DNA of 47,921 nucleotides from UBA967 sp044375555 (GCA_044375555.1 JBILML010000022.1:1-47921); one strand, 5' to 3'; shown: positions 1-7,296, numbered from the stretch's first letter. Notes: generated by a model not told the origin, from the sequence alone. Program-made: numbers and translations.

Positions 1-60
1 ACGGCGATGTTGGCGCAGGCCAATATGTCGCAGCAATCGGTTCTGCGACTGTTGTCATAA
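1..60 (+). CDS. fliC: Flagellin, 3' end only (cut by window edge)
   Basis: The first 60 bases encode the last 19 residues of a flagellin followed by TAA. The C-terminal D0 helix sequence AMLAQANMSQQSVLRLLS is identical in protein to the end of the complete flagellin at 651-1529. The two DNA copies differ at four of 60 bases, all synonymous, so this is a close tandem paralogue under selection for protein sequence. The gene begins outside the window and its length is unknown. It is followed by the same hairpin and intergenic repeat that follow the next flagellin. Confidence 0.93.
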   Translation, partial: TAMLAQANMSQQSVLRLLS

Positions 61-90
61 AGGAAAGACGAGCCCAAACACCTAACACAA

Positions 91-117
91 CCCAGGCCGG
101 GACAAAACCGGCCTGGG
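91..117 (+). terminator. Hairpin after flagellin stop codon
   Basis: A perfect 10-bp stem, CCCAGGCCGG (91-100) with CCGGCCTGGG (108-117), closes a 7-base loop, 30 bases after the stop codon of the partial flagellin. No T-run follows, so it may act as a 3' stabiliser or a Rho-assisted stop rather than a classical intrinsic terminator. The identical structure follows the next flagellin. Confidence 0.6.
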
Positions 118-271
118 TGTGGAGGAGCCAATGGAAAACAGGCCAAATCAAGGAAGAAGGATGAAGTAAGAGATAGAGGTTCACCGCAAGGATTCAACAA
201 GATGAAAGCGACAGGAAATATCCTGAAGTGGTATTCCAACCTTCCAAAGACGAAAGTCGTTGGAGGGGTAG

Positions 272-326
272 GGCAGGCCTCCCGCCTGCCATGGAGAAAC
301 CAAGAATCGCAGGCGAGACGCCTGCG
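272..326. repeat. REP-like palindrome pair, copy 1
   Basis: Two short palindromes lie 17 bases apart: GGCAGGC/GCCTGCC around a 5-base loop (272-290) and CGCAGGCG/CGCCTGCG around a 3-base loop (308-326). The second is followed by CTACACC. This layout is that of a REP doublet. The stem cores (GCAGGC) differ from the GTGGGCG cores of the elements inserted in leuS, so at least two REP families are present in this window. Confidence 0.65.
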
Positions 327-572
327 CTACACCGGCAGATATCCATCCTATGCAAGTTGGTTCCAGGTTACTTTGAATCGCGTGGTTGCCATATCTACAC
401 CAAACAGAATTTGGAATGGATAACAGGCTGACCAAGAAACACAGGAAGAATCTATGAAAGCAAGAAGATAAATCAAAATGCCAATCTCACTCGCGATAAT
501 TCATTCCTCCTCTTCGGTTAATCGCTCCAGAATCTGATAAAAGAAATAACAATTTTCCGGAAAACCCGGGAG

Positions 573-623
573 GGTGAGGTCGAACACCATAATCCAACGG
601 CCCGAGGGCAGCGCGGAAGCTGC
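573..623 (+). ncRNA. Flagellin leader RNA motif, copy A
   Basis: Hairpin 1 pairs GGTG (573-576) with CACC (585-588) around the loop AGGTCGAA. A linker carries CGGCCCGA (598-605). Hairpin 2 pairs GCAGC (608-612) with GCTGC (619-623) around the loop GCGGAA. The Shine-Dalgarno sequence AAAGGAA (637-643) and ATG (651) follow. The same order, loops and spacing precede all four flagellin-type starts visible in the window, with compensating changes in the stems. Loop bases GGTCG could pair with CGGCC of the linker to form a pseudoknot. This is a structured 5' leader of unknown function, perhaps a translational control element. Confidence 0.75.
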
Positions 624-650
624 AAAAAATAAAAGTAAAGGAATACAAAA

Positions 651-1529
651 ATGATTAGTATTAATACAAATACGGCGTCAAGTCTGGCGGCGTATAATTT
701 GAGCAACTCGAATGTGAACATGCAAAAGAGCCTACAGAGGCTATCGAGCGGTTCACGGATCAACTCTTCATCCGACGACGCCGGAGGTTTGGCGGTGTCG
801 ATGAAGTTGTCGGCGTCGATCCGCCGGACGGAAGCCACTCAAGCGAACGTGAATAACGCATTGTCGTTGTTGCAGACTCAAGATGGGGTTCTAAAATCAG
901 CTGATAAGGTTGTGACGCGGATGGCGGAGCTGGTTCAACTGTCGACAGACGTAACGAAGTCCACAGCAGACCGTAGTTTATATCGAACAGAGTTCGAATC
1001 ACTGCAAGGCCAGTTGGTATCGATGCAGGGAGAGGCATTCAACGGGGTGAGTTTATTCGCAACGGGAAATTTGGATACGGCGATCTCCACAACAAATACC
1101 CTATCAGTGGTAACGGCTGCAGACGGGACCCAAACCATTGGAGTCACACAATTGGATTTTGGTGCCATTCGGGCTTATGCGGGCACAGCCGCTGGAGGCC
1201 AGCTGAGTGCCGCCACCTTGACATTGGCCAATGTATTCCAAAACATCACCACGGCGGCAGCGGCGATCACCACGATTAACAATGCGATTCAATCGCTCGC
1301 GGAGCTGAGGGCAAGGAATGGATCGGAGCAGGTGCGGTTGACTTTTGCATCGGACATGCTGGCGATCAACAAGGTGAACTTGGAATCGGCAAACAGCCGG
1401 ATCGCTGATGTGGATATCGCAAGTGAGAGCGCCAATCTCGCTCGATTCAATATCTTGCAGCAAGCCGGGACGGCGATGTTGGCCCAAGCCAATATGTCGC
1501 AGCAATCGGTTCTGCGACTGCTGTCCTAA
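651..1529 (+). CDS. fliC: Flagellin
   Basis: This is the structural subunit of the flagellar filament, exported by the flagellar type III system. The 292-residue protein has the conserved D0/D1 N-terminus (INTNTASSLAAYNLS, then LSSGSRINSSSDDAGG near residues 31-46) and the conserved C-terminus (NLESANSRIADVDIASESANLARFN and the LLS end). The middle, about residues 140-215, is short and rich in Ala and Thr, so the surface D2/D3 domains are minimal. ATG 651 is supported by AAAGGAA eight bases upstream and the shared RNA leader. It forms a tandem array with the partial flagellin on its left. Nearby GT41 and FkbM genes suggest that the Ser/Thr-rich central part may be glycosylated; that is inference. 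Confidence 0.96.
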   Translation: MISINTNTASSLAAYNLSNSNVNMQKSLQRLSSGSRINSSSDDAGGLAVSMKLSASIRRTEATQANVNNALSLLQTQDGVLKSADKVVTRMAELVQLSTDVTKSTADRSLYRTEFESLQGQLVSMQGEAFNGVSLFATGNLDTAISTTNTLSVVTAADGTQTIGVTQLDFGAIRAYAGTAAGGQLSAATLTLANVFQNITTAAAAITTINNAIQSLAELRARNGSEQVRLTFASDMLAINKVNLESANSRIADVDIASESANLARFNILQQAGTAMLAQANMSQQSVLRLLS

Positions 1530-1558
1530 GGAAAGACGAGCCCAAACACCTAACACAA

Positions 1559-1585
1559 CCCAGGCCGGGACAAAACCGGCCTGGG
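1559..1585 (+). terminator. Hairpin after flagellin stop codon, second copy
   Basis: This is the same perfect 10-bp stem as at 91-117: CCCAGGCCGG (1559-1568) with CCGGCCTGGG (1576-1585). It again starts about 30 bases after a flagellin stop codon and again lacks a T-run. Confidence 0.6.
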
Positions 1586-1739
1586 TGTGGAGGAGCAAAT
1601 TGCAAACAGGCCAGATCAAGGAAGAAAGATGAATTAACCAGCAGGCAATCACCGCAAGGATTCAACAAGATGAAAGCGACAGGAAATATCCTGCAGAGGT
1701 ATTCCAACCTTCCAAAAACGAAAGTCGTTGGAGGGGTAG

Positions 1740-1794
1740 GGCAGGCCTCCCGCCTGCCATGGAGAAACCAAGAATCGCAGGCGAGACGCCTGCG
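1740..1794. repeat. REP-like palindrome pair, copy 2
   Basis: This is the exact counterpart of 272-326, with GGCAGGC/GCCTGCC followed by CGCAGGCG/CGCCTGCG. It was duplicated together with the flagellin unit rather than inserted independently. Confidence 0.65.
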
Positions 1795-2040
1795 CTACAC
1801 CGGCAGAGCTCCATCCTATGCAAGTTGGTTCCAGGTTACTTTGAATCGCGTGGTTGCCATATCTATACCAAACAGAATTTGGAATGGATAACAGGCTGAC
1901 CAAGAAACACAGGAAGAATCTATGAAAGCAAGAAGATGAATCAAAATGCCAATCTCACTCGCGATAATTCATTCCTCCTCTTCGGTTAATCGCTCCAGAA
2001 TCTTATAAAAGAAATAACAATTTTCCGGAAAACCCGGGAG

Positions 2041-2091
2041 GGTGAGGTCGAACACCATAATCCAAAGGCCCGAAGGCAGCGCGGAAGCTGC
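2041..2091 (+). ncRNA. Flagellin leader RNA motif, copy B (mini-flagellin)
   Basis: Hairpin 1 pairs GGTG (2041-2044) with CACC (2053-2056) around AGGTCGAA. The linker reads AGGCCCGA (2066-2073), one base different from the other copies. Hairpin 2 pairs GCAGC (2076-2080) with GCTGC (2087-2091) around GCGGAA. AAAGGAA follows before ATG 2123. The copy comes from the tandem duplication. Confidence 0.7.
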
Positions 2092-2122
2092 AAAAGAAAA
2101 GAAAAAGTAAAGGAATACAATT

Positions 2123-2530
2123 ATGGGTCTTGTAGTTAATGCAGGCCAGAATCCTATCAAGTCATCAAACAACTTGAGCAGGATTGATGGTCTTTTATCA
2201 TTTGCTGTTAGCAGTTTGTCAGCCGGAGCAAGGCCAAAAGATGTCAAAGATGGAACGGCAGATTTTGGAGTAAAAAAGATAAAAATCCCTCCAGCTCGAA
2301 AAGATACCAATCTAAAAACCTCGCCAGACACCGATAAAATTCTGGTCAGCCCGAGTGGTTGGGCTCGCATGGGGGCCTTAGCTTCAGTTTTATCTGAACA
2401 GGCGATGGAAACTCAATCCGCTACCCGTATCGCTAAACAGGTGCAGCAAGATTTGAGGAAATTCCCTGATGGAGCATTAAATGCCCAGGGCTATCATTCT
2501 CCGGGATCGGTCATGAAACTTTTGGAATAA
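2123..2530 (+). CDS. Mini-flagellin: flagellin ends without a core
   Basis: This 135-residue protein was placed by position, leader and terminal motifs. Its N-terminus has NLS at 17-19 and LSAGAR at 32-37, the same spacing as NLS 16-18 and LSSGSR 31-36 in the neighbouring flagellin. Its last 18 residues, ALNAQGYHSPGSVMKLLE, align without gaps to AMLAQANMSQQSVLRLLS. The D1 hallmarks (RINS, DDAGG, RRTEA, LQTQDGV) are absent, and the middle is Lys-rich and unrelated. It sits behind a duplicated flagellin leader between two full flagellins. It could be a decayed flagellin, a filament cap or junction component, or a regulatory decoy. The intact frame and good ribosome binding site argue against a simple pseudogene, but no function is established. 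Confidence 0.65.
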   Translation: MGLVVNAGQNPIKSSNNLSRIDGLLSFAVSSLSAGARPKDVKDGTADFGVKKIKIPPARKDTNLKTSPDTDKILVSPSGWARMGALASVLSEQAMETQSATRIAKQVQQDLRKFPDGALNAQGYHSPGSVMKLLE

Positions 2531-2693
2531 AAAATTTATGATATCCCAATAATAAAACAGAAATTTCAGAGCAGAAAGGCATTTGGATGAATTAAAGCCG
2601 GTTAACACGGATGAATAAGCGCCAAATTGGTTACGGACGACCAAAAAGCTTTAGTGGTTTTAGGGCGCGGCCGGATATTTTCATGCAAATCGA

Positions 2694-2745
2694 ATGGTGG
2701 GGTCGAACACCATAAAAAACCGGCCCGACGCGGCACGGAAGTCGC
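2694..2745 (+). ncRNA. Flagellin leader RNA motif, copy C
   Basis: Hairpin 1 is extended: ATGGTG (2694-2699) pairs with CACCAT (2708-2713) around GGGTCGAA. The linker has CGGCCCGA (2721-2728). Hairpin 2 pairs GCGGC (2730-2734) with GTCGC (2741-2745), with one G-U pair, around ACGGAA. AAAGGAA (2761-2767) precedes ATG 2776. This copy is not part of the tandem repeat, so its conserved loops and changed stem bases are independent evidence for structure. Confidence 0.75.
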
Positions 2746-2775
2746 AAGGAAACATCAAATAAAGGAATAAATACC

Positions 2776-3621
2776 ATGTATACAATATCACCAGGCAGTG
2801 CAGCTTCAGGTCTTGCCTATCAGTTGAATCAGAATAATAAAAATCTGCAGAGGAGTTTGTATCGTCTCTCCACGATGAAAAAAATCAATTCTGGGGCAGA
2901 TGATCCAGCAGGACTCGCCATGTCGATGAAATTGGGGGTTCAAATTCGTCGAACGGAAGCAATTTCGACCGGGGTTTCAAATGCCTCATCTTATTTGCAG
3001 ACGCAGGACGGTGTTTTGGCGACGGCAGATAGTGTGCTAAAGCGCATGTCGGAATTGACAACATTAGCTACAGACGGAACAAAGACCACCGACCAGCGCG
3101 CACTCTATCAAATTGAATTTAGAAATCTACAGCAGCAAATTGATGGAATGCTATCGGAGAGCTTCAATGGAATTACGATGTTTCGAACGGACTCGAATAC
3201 GACGGTAGATAACTCAACTGCCCTGAGTGCGACCATATCGTTAACAGGCCAAACGATGGGGATTTCTAGTTTGGACCTGTCTTCGGTTTCCAATCTCGTG
3301 GGAGTTAATGCCCTTTCGGCTATCAATGTATCAACTTCATCAACTGCCACAACGGCGGCAGCAGCAATTGTTACGGCAGGAAATAACCTATCATCCCTAA
3401 GAGCAACGAATGGTTCCGAACAAAATCGAGTTGGTTTTGCATCGGATTTGTTAGATATCAACAAATTGAATCTTGAGGCAGCTGACAGCCGAATTGTGGA
3501 CCTAGATTTAGCTGCTGAAATGGTTAATTACTCAAAATATTCGTTTTTGGAAGACGCTGGTTGGGCCTTAATGGCACAAGCCAATTCCAAAAGCGAAAAA
3601 ATCCTAAAATTGTTGGAATAA
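2776..3621 (+). CDS. fliC: Divergent flagellin
   Basis: This 281-residue flagellin keeps the D0/D1 framework (LNQNNKNLQRSLYRLST near residues 17-33, then KKINSGADDPAGLAMSMK, IRRTEA and LQTQDGVLATADSVLKRM) and the C-terminal half (NLSSLRATNGSEQNRVGFASDLL, ending SEKILKLLE). It departs from its neighbours: LSTMKK replaces LSSGSR, and the C-terminus has charged and aromatic changes (NYSKYSFLEDAGWALMAQANSKSEK). Its codon use is noticeably richer in A+T than that of the 651 and 19281 genes. This is probably a specialised minor filament subunit. ATG 2776 is supported by AAAGGAA eight bases upstream and the shared leader. A strong terminator follows. Confidence 0.92.
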   Translation: MYTISPGSAASGLAYQLNQNNKNLQRSLYRLSTMKKINSGADDPAGLAMSMKLGVQIRRTEAISTGVSNASSYLQTQDGVLATADSVLKRMSELTTLATDGTKTTDQRALYQIEFRNLQQQIDGMLSESFNGITMFRTDSNTTVDNSTALSATISLTGQTMGISSLDLSSVSNLVGVNALSAINVSTSSTATTAAAAIVTAGNNLSSLRATNGSEQNRVGFASDLLDINKLNLEAADSRIVDLDLAAEMVNYSKYSFLEDAGWALMAQANSKSEKILKLLE

Positions 3622-3640
3622 TACGAGCCTTGGTCCAATC

Positions 3641-3675
3641 AAAGGCATGCCTGCTTACGCTGGCATGCCTTTTTT
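3641..3675 (+). terminator. Rho-independent terminator of flagellin cluster
   Basis: The stem AAAGGCATGCC (3641-3651) pairs with GGCATGCCTTT (3662-3672) around a 10-base loop and runs into a T-run ending at 3675. It lies 19 bases after the flagellin stop codon and separates it from the convergent glycosyltransferase gene. Confidence 0.88.
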
Positions 3676-3688
3676 ATTGGGGATATAG

Positions 3689-5662
3689 TCAGGCTTGTTG
3701 CTCGCACCATTTGCGCCAAGAGTAGCGAAGGGCTGACTCGAAGCGAGAGGCTTGGCCTTCGTGGTCGCATAGTATGCTGGCGGTAAAATCGGCGCGTAGG
3801 GTTTTCCGGAGCACTTCGCGCGACGGGCGATCGTTGGCGAGTAAGGTGGCTTTTTCGATGTAGGCTTCGGGAGTTTCTGCTGCCCAGTCGGAGTGGTTGA
3901 CTGCGGTGAGAAGAGACAACCCCACGCGTGAGGCGTGGCGGTCGCCGATGAGTGAAACCACGGGAACGCCCATCCAGAGCGCCTCGCAGGTCGTCGTGGT
4001 GCCGTTGTAGGGAAAGGTGTCGAGCGCCACATCCACCCGGGAGTAGGCGGCGAGGTGCTCGGCGGGGCTTGCAAAGAAGCCGAGGAGTTCGACGCGGTCG
4101 GTCGCAATTCCGGCGGCGGAGAGTTTTTCGCGCACGCTGGCGAGAACCTCGGAGTCCTCGAGGTAGGGGCTTTTGATCAGGAGGCGTGAGCCGGGAAGCC
4201 GCTCTAGAAGCTGCGCCCAAGCCGAGAGAGTCTCGACGCTGACTTTCAGGAAATTGTTGAAGGAGCCGAAAGTGATCGGAGCCGAAGCGTCGGGCATCGA
4301 GGGGGCGGGAGCGTCTTTGGGCGGTTCGTAGGCCCAAGCGCAAGGCGAGAAGCGGAGGAGTTTCTCGGTGGCGAGGGAGTCGGCTTCGCCGGTGGGATCG
4401 GTCATTTCATCGACCAGTCGATACCCGATGGCGGGCAGGCCGGTGGTGTTCGGATAACCCAGATAGGTCATCTGGACGGGCGCGAGATTTTTTGCAAAGA
4501 GCGGGAGGCGGTTCATCGCGGAGTGCCCGGCGAGGTCGATCAAAATATCCGGCGCGTCCTTGCGAATGATTTCGGCAGCGAGGTTGTCATCGATGCCGTT
4601 GAGGTTCGTCCATTTTCCCGCGAGAGAGCGAAGCTCCGCGCTCGTCGCGTCCTCGATGTGGTGGCCATGGTAGAGAATCGTCTGAACCCGCTCTGGATCT
4701 AGGTTCGCAAGGATCGGCTTGAGAAAATACGAAACCGAGTGGTGACGCAAATCCGGCGAGACAAAACCGACGCGCAGTTTTTTTTCCGGCTCCGGTGGAT
4801 TGAAAAAAACCTGAAATTCGTCGGTGGGAAAATGCGTGCCGAATTCCTTGTGGGCCTCGAAGACAGCTTGGCGGTCCTGGCCGGAGAGATAGTTAAGAAG
4901 CATGTTCCGCGCGCTCAGGATGCGGGCGTTGCCGGGCTCCATCCAGAGAATGGAATTGTGCAGATCAAGCGACTCTTCGGTTTTGTAGAGCCGCATGAGG
5001 CCAAGGGCGCGGGCTCCGGAGGCGCTTGTCAGAAAAGGATCGGCTTGCAGGGCCTTGTCGAAGCACTCCATGCCCTCGGCCACGCGGCCTGCCTGCTCAA
5101 TCAAGGAGAGCCCGAGATTGCTCCACGCCTCGGCTATCGCGGGATCGAGTTGTGAGGCCTTGCGGAAATGCGCTTCGGCGGCCGGGAAGCCTTTCGCGAT
5201 CGCGGTGAGTTCGCCAAGTTGCTCGTGGGCTCTGGCATTGGCGGGTTGCAGGGCAACGAATTTTTCCAGCGATGCCATGGCTTCTGCGGCATGACCTGAA
5301 GCCCGTTGGCAGCGCGCGAGATTTTCCCAAGCCTCCGCTTGGTGGGGGGACTTCTTGAGAGCACGAATCAAATGGGGTTCGGCTTCCTCGAACCGCGCGA
5401 GATCCGCCAAGGCCATGCCGAGGAACATCCGGCATTCGATCGAATCGGGCTTGAGCTTCCGCGCCTTCTCCAGCAACTCCGCCGCCTTTTCCAAATGCCC
5501 GCCGCGCTGGAACGCCATCGCCCCCGAAAGAAACCAAGCATCAAAATCGCGAGGGCACTCCGCGCGCACCCGTTCATAAATCCGCTCGGCCTCGTCGTGT
5601 TGAAGCCCCCTGTGAAGCGCCAGAGCCTCCTCGAGTAAGTTGATGCGTTGTTTGTTGTTCAT
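3689..5662 (-). CDS. TPR glycosyltransferase, GT41 (OGT/SPINDLY-like)
   Basis: The protein has 657 residues. Residues 1 to about 250 form tandem TPR units (DAWFLSGAMAFQRGGHLEKA, AEAWENLARCQRASGHAAEA, AEAWSNLGLSLIEQAGRVAE), and about 295-650 form a GT41 catalytic domain. Signature motifs are SPDLRHHSVSYFLKP (candidate catalytic His), LIDLAGHSAMNRLPLFAKN, YLGYPNTTGLPAIGYRLVDE, FGSFNNFLKVS (the Lys that contacts UDP in the family) and LDTFPYNGTTTTCEALWMG (nucleotide-binding loop). The family moves a sugar, classically GlcNAc, from UDP-sugar to Ser/Thr. It is cytoplasmic, with no signal peptide. Convergent to the flagellins, it is a good candidate flagellin glycosyltransferase, though the substrate is not shown by sequence. 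Confidence 0.92.
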   Translation of the reverse strand: MNNKQRINLLEEALALHRGLQHDEAERIYERVRAECPRDFDAWFLSGAMAFQRGGHLEKAAELLEKARKLKPDSIECRMFLGMALADLARFEEAEPHLIRALKKSPHQAEAWENLARCQRASGHAAEAMASLEKFVALQPANARAHEQLGELTAIAKGFPAAEAHFRKASQLDPAIAEAWSNLGLSLIEQAGRVAEGMECFDKALQADPFLTSASGARALGLMRLYKTEESLDLHNSILWMEPGNARILSARNMLLNYLSGQDRQAVFEAHKEFGTHFPTDEFQVFFNPPEPEKKLRVGFVSPDLRHHSVSYFLKPILANLDPERVQTILYHGHHIEDATSAELRSLAGKWTNLNGIDDNLAAEIIRKDAPDILIDLAGHSAMNRLPLFAKNLAPVQMTYLGYPNTTGLPAIGYRLVDEMTDPTGEADSLATEKLLRFSPCAWAYEPPKDAPAPSMPDASAPITFGSFNNFLKVSVETLSAWAQLLERLPGSRLLIKSPYLEDSEVLASVREKLSAAGIATDRVELLGFFASPAEHLAAYSRVDVALDTFPYNGTTTTCEALWMGVPVVSLIGDRHASRVGLSLLTAVNHSDWAAETPEAYIEKATLLANDRPSREVLRKTLRADFTASILCDHEGQASRFESALRYSWRKWCEQQA

Positions 5663-5923
5663 GGTAGTGGCGCGGAGAATCGAAACACGAATCGGCCAAA
5701 AGACACGATTTTTTCAATGCATCACTCGGAGATCGAAATCGCGGGCCTGGAGGGCGATGCTCTGTCGTCGCCCAAAGATACCCGAGCCCAGCAAGGCCCT
5801 ATCATCTACAGGCTCGAAATCGCACCTTCCGATTCCTGCAGATGATTTCATAAAAACCGCTAGACAAAACGAGCGATCACGATTGACTGGGATGAAAAGT
5901 TGGACCAGTGATTTTCCAGCGAA

Positions 5924-6124
5924 ATGACTCTCGAGCCTTTGCACCCCATCCAACTTCGGCGATTTCGTGAAATGACATTCGAAGAAAAGTGGGCTGTCGC
6001 CCACGGCCTGTGGAAAATGGCTCGAGATGCCAGAGTGCGATCATTCCGCCGGTTGCACCCAGATATTTCAGATCAAGAATGCTGCAAATTGGCGGCAAGG
6101 GAGATGGCCCGTGCGAGAACCTAA
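5924..6124 (+). CDS. Small protein paired with nucleotidyltransferase
   Basis: This 66-residue basic protein has the pattern MTFEEKWAVAHGLWKMARDARVRSFRRLHPDISDQECCKLAARE, which looks like a small helical protein. It overlaps the next gene by 14 bases, as expected for a translationally coupled pair. Short proteins with a similar 'LHPDxSDxE' motif are often found immediately upstream of AbiEii/DUF6036-type nucleotidyltransferases (general recollection, not checked). A role as partner or antitoxin-like component is possible but unproven. The 261 bases between it and the gene at 5662 show no clear gene. Confidence 0.6.
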   Translation: MTLEPLHPIQLRRFREMTFEEKWAVAHGLWKMARDARVRSFRRLHPDISDQECCKLAAREMARART

Positions 6125-6668
6125 CCTTATTTCGCTTTTTGTTCACCCTCTGGAAAAAGCCAGAATGCGCTATTTGGTGGCTGGCGCCGTAGGGGCCATG
6201 CATTACAGCGAACCGCGTCTCACACTAGATGTGGATATCCCGATCCTGATCACACCCAAGGAAATTTCCGTTTTATTGGCCCTTTTTCCAGACCCCGAAT
6301 ATTATTGTCCGCCCGCCGACCTCATCGCTTCTGAAATCGCCAGAGACTGCCGAGGACACTTCAATGTCATCCACATCCCCACCGGCCTCAAAGCCGACTT
6401 CTACCCCGGAAACCGGGACGCCACTCTGTCTTGGGGGTGGAGGCACAAACTCATCGAACAAACCTCAGAGGGGCCAATCAACATCGCTCCCCCAGAATAC
6501 ATTATCCTGTGGAAGTTGATTTTTTACAAAGAAGGCCGTAGCGAAAAACACCTACGCGACATCCAAAGAATGCTTGAAACCCAGTCTGAGTTGAAGAACA
6601 TGAAGGAACTCGAGGAGTTCATCAGAGACCGTTCCCTGAATGACATCTGGAAAGGCTTTGCAAAATGA
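6111..6668 (+). CDS. AbiEii/DUF6036-like nucleotidyltransferase
   Basis: The 185-residue protein starts at GTG 6111, which places the conserved segment MRYLVAGAVGAMHYSEPRLT near its N-terminus. An open frame reaches back to 6027, but that part is merely overlap with the preceding gene. The pattern LVAGAVGAxxY...RxTxDVDI resembles the nucleotidyltransferase fold of AbiEii-like toxins, where DVD carries the metal ligands; here the sequence is LDVDIPIL. The C-terminal half (PPEYIILWKLIFYKEGRSEKHLRDIQRML) fits this family. With its small upstream partner it may be a toxin-antitoxin or phage-defence pair. The stop overlaps the next ATG (ATGA). Confidence 0.7.
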   Translation: MREPNLISLFVHPLEKARMRYLVAGAVGAMHYSEPRLTLDVDIPILITPKEISVLLALFPDPEYYCPPADLIASEIARDCRGHFNVIHIPTGLKADFYPGNRDATLSWGWRHKLIEQTSEGPINIAPPEYIILWKLIFYKEGRSEKHLRDIQRMLETQSELKNMKELEEFIRDRSLNDIWKGFAK

Positions 6669-6946
6669 AAGCCGTCATTCTCGCCAGCGGAGTCTCGAGG
6701 CCTCGCAAATCGGAAAAATCGAGTATGGGATTCGCTGAAGTGTTGCAGATTAGGCAACGGCTTCTCGCCCGCTGGAGCAACCCAGAGCATTCATGCCAGC
6801 AACGATTTTTTGCGAACCAAACCCTCATCGAAGAAGCACTGGGCTTGGAATCCAGCGAGGGGGAGTTTGATGAACGATTTCTAAAACGCAACCCCAGCCT
6901 TCGGGCAGTTGTCTGGGAAATCCCGCCTGTATTCGGTTCCACTTGA
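6665..6946 (+). CDS. Conserved small hypothetical protein, copy 1
   Basis: This 93-residue protein is coupled to the nucleotidyltransferase by an ATGA overlap. From residue 21 (MGFAEVLQIRQRLLARWSNPEH) to the end (FFANQTLIEEALG, FDERFLKRNPSLRAVV, EIPPVF) it is duplicated at 7531-7760. The first 20 residues have no counterpart in the second copy, so ATG 6725 is an alternative start. The protein is charged and probably helical, with no signal peptide or known catalytic motif. No function is assigned. Its place among toxin-antitoxin-like pairs suggests a regulatory or antitoxin-like role. Confidence 0.6.
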   Translation: MKAVILASGVSRPRKSEKSSMGFAEVLQIRQRLLARWSNPEHSCQQRFFANQTLIEEALGLESSEGEFDERFLKRNPSLRAVVWEIPPVFGST

Positions 6947-7071
6947 TGAAATGCCAGACCACAAACAAAAAATGTCAATAATTTACGCATGCCCCCTAGG
7001 CTCCACCTGAGTTTTATAACAAAAAGCGACTTGTGTTGAAATTTACGATCTCCAAGCATGCAGATTAAGAA

Positions 7072-7296
7072 ATGGCACGGCGGCACATTTCTATTCAGCA
7101 GGTCGAATCTCTGATGAACCACCCTGATCAAATAGTAGAAGCGCACGGAGGACTTGTGTGCTACCAATGTTTAAGCACAAAGAATGGCAAACCCGTTCTC
7201 GTGCGTGCGATTATCAATGAAGCTACAGACCCCAGAAAAATCGTGACAATTTATCAAAAATCAAAAAATACTGGAAAATATGAAAGTAACATATGA
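7072..7296 (+). CDS. DUF4258 protein, N-terminally truncated
   Basis: The 74-residue frame MARRHISIQQVESLMNHPDQIVEAHG ... PRKIVTIYQKSKNTGKY is the body of a DUF4258 domain, a small fold often found in toxin-antitoxin-like pairs. The usual start TISKHAxxEMARRxIS is present in the DNA from TTG 7036, in the same frame, but TAA at 7066-7068 interrupts it between KHAD and EMARR. Either translation begins at ATG 7072, losing the first strand and the conserved His, or this is a recently broken gene. It overlaps the DUF2283 gene by 17 bases, forming a typical pair. Confidence 0.7.
   Translation: MARRHISIQQVESLMNHPDQIVEAHGGLVCYQCLSTKNGKPVLVRAIINEATDPRKIVTIYQKSKNTGKYESNI

Larger units (their letters stand above)
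61..650. repeat. Intergenic tandem repeat, copy 1 (no gene)
   Basis: This 590-base gap between two flagellin genes recurs almost unchanged at 1530-2122, offset 1468 bases. It contains no convincing gene. In order it holds a strong hairpin just after the stop codon (91-117), two REP-like palindromes (272-326), a moderately A+T-rich stretch, and the two-hairpin flagellin leader with its Shine-Dalgarno sequence (573-643). A 73-codon open frame at 202-423 exists in both copies but is simply translated repeat DNA. A weak sigma-28-like match (CAAA at 474-477, CGCGATAA at 492-499, spacer 14) is present in both copies but is not convincing. Confidence 0.9.
1530..2122. repeat. Intergenic tandem repeat, copy 2 (no gene)
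   Basis: This is the second copy of the 590-base flagellin spacer, nearly identical to 61-650 apart from a diverged patch around 1600-1650 and a few extra bases just before the start codon (CAAAAGAAAAGAAAAAG in place of CAAAAAATAAAAG). It carries the same stop-codon hairpin, REP-like palindromes and flagellin leader. Here the leader feeds the mini-flagellin instead of a full flagellin. Confidence 0.9.

Noticed and set aside
202..423. A 73-codon open frame present in both intergenic repeat copies (also 1670-1891)
   Set aside because: It reads through REP palindromes and is conserved only because the DNA is duplicated; there is no ribosome binding site and no protein-like composition.
469..499. 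Sigma-28-like promoter before the tandem flagellins
   Set aside because: CAAA-N14-CGCGATAA or TAAA-N19-CGCGATAA needs several mismatches or wrong spacing; too weak to call as a feature.
573..623. Flagellin leader being a known cyclic-di-GMP riboswitch
   Set aside because: The conserved GEMM-I and class II core sequences and their helix layout are not present.
272..1794. REP palindromes as a CRISPR array
   Set aside because: There are only two distant copies, no regular spacers and no cas genes; they belong to a large tandem duplication.
5717..5845. Small open frame of 43 codons between the GT41 gene and the 5924 gene
   Set aside because: No ribosome binding site, no recognisable sequence and no partner; likely chance.
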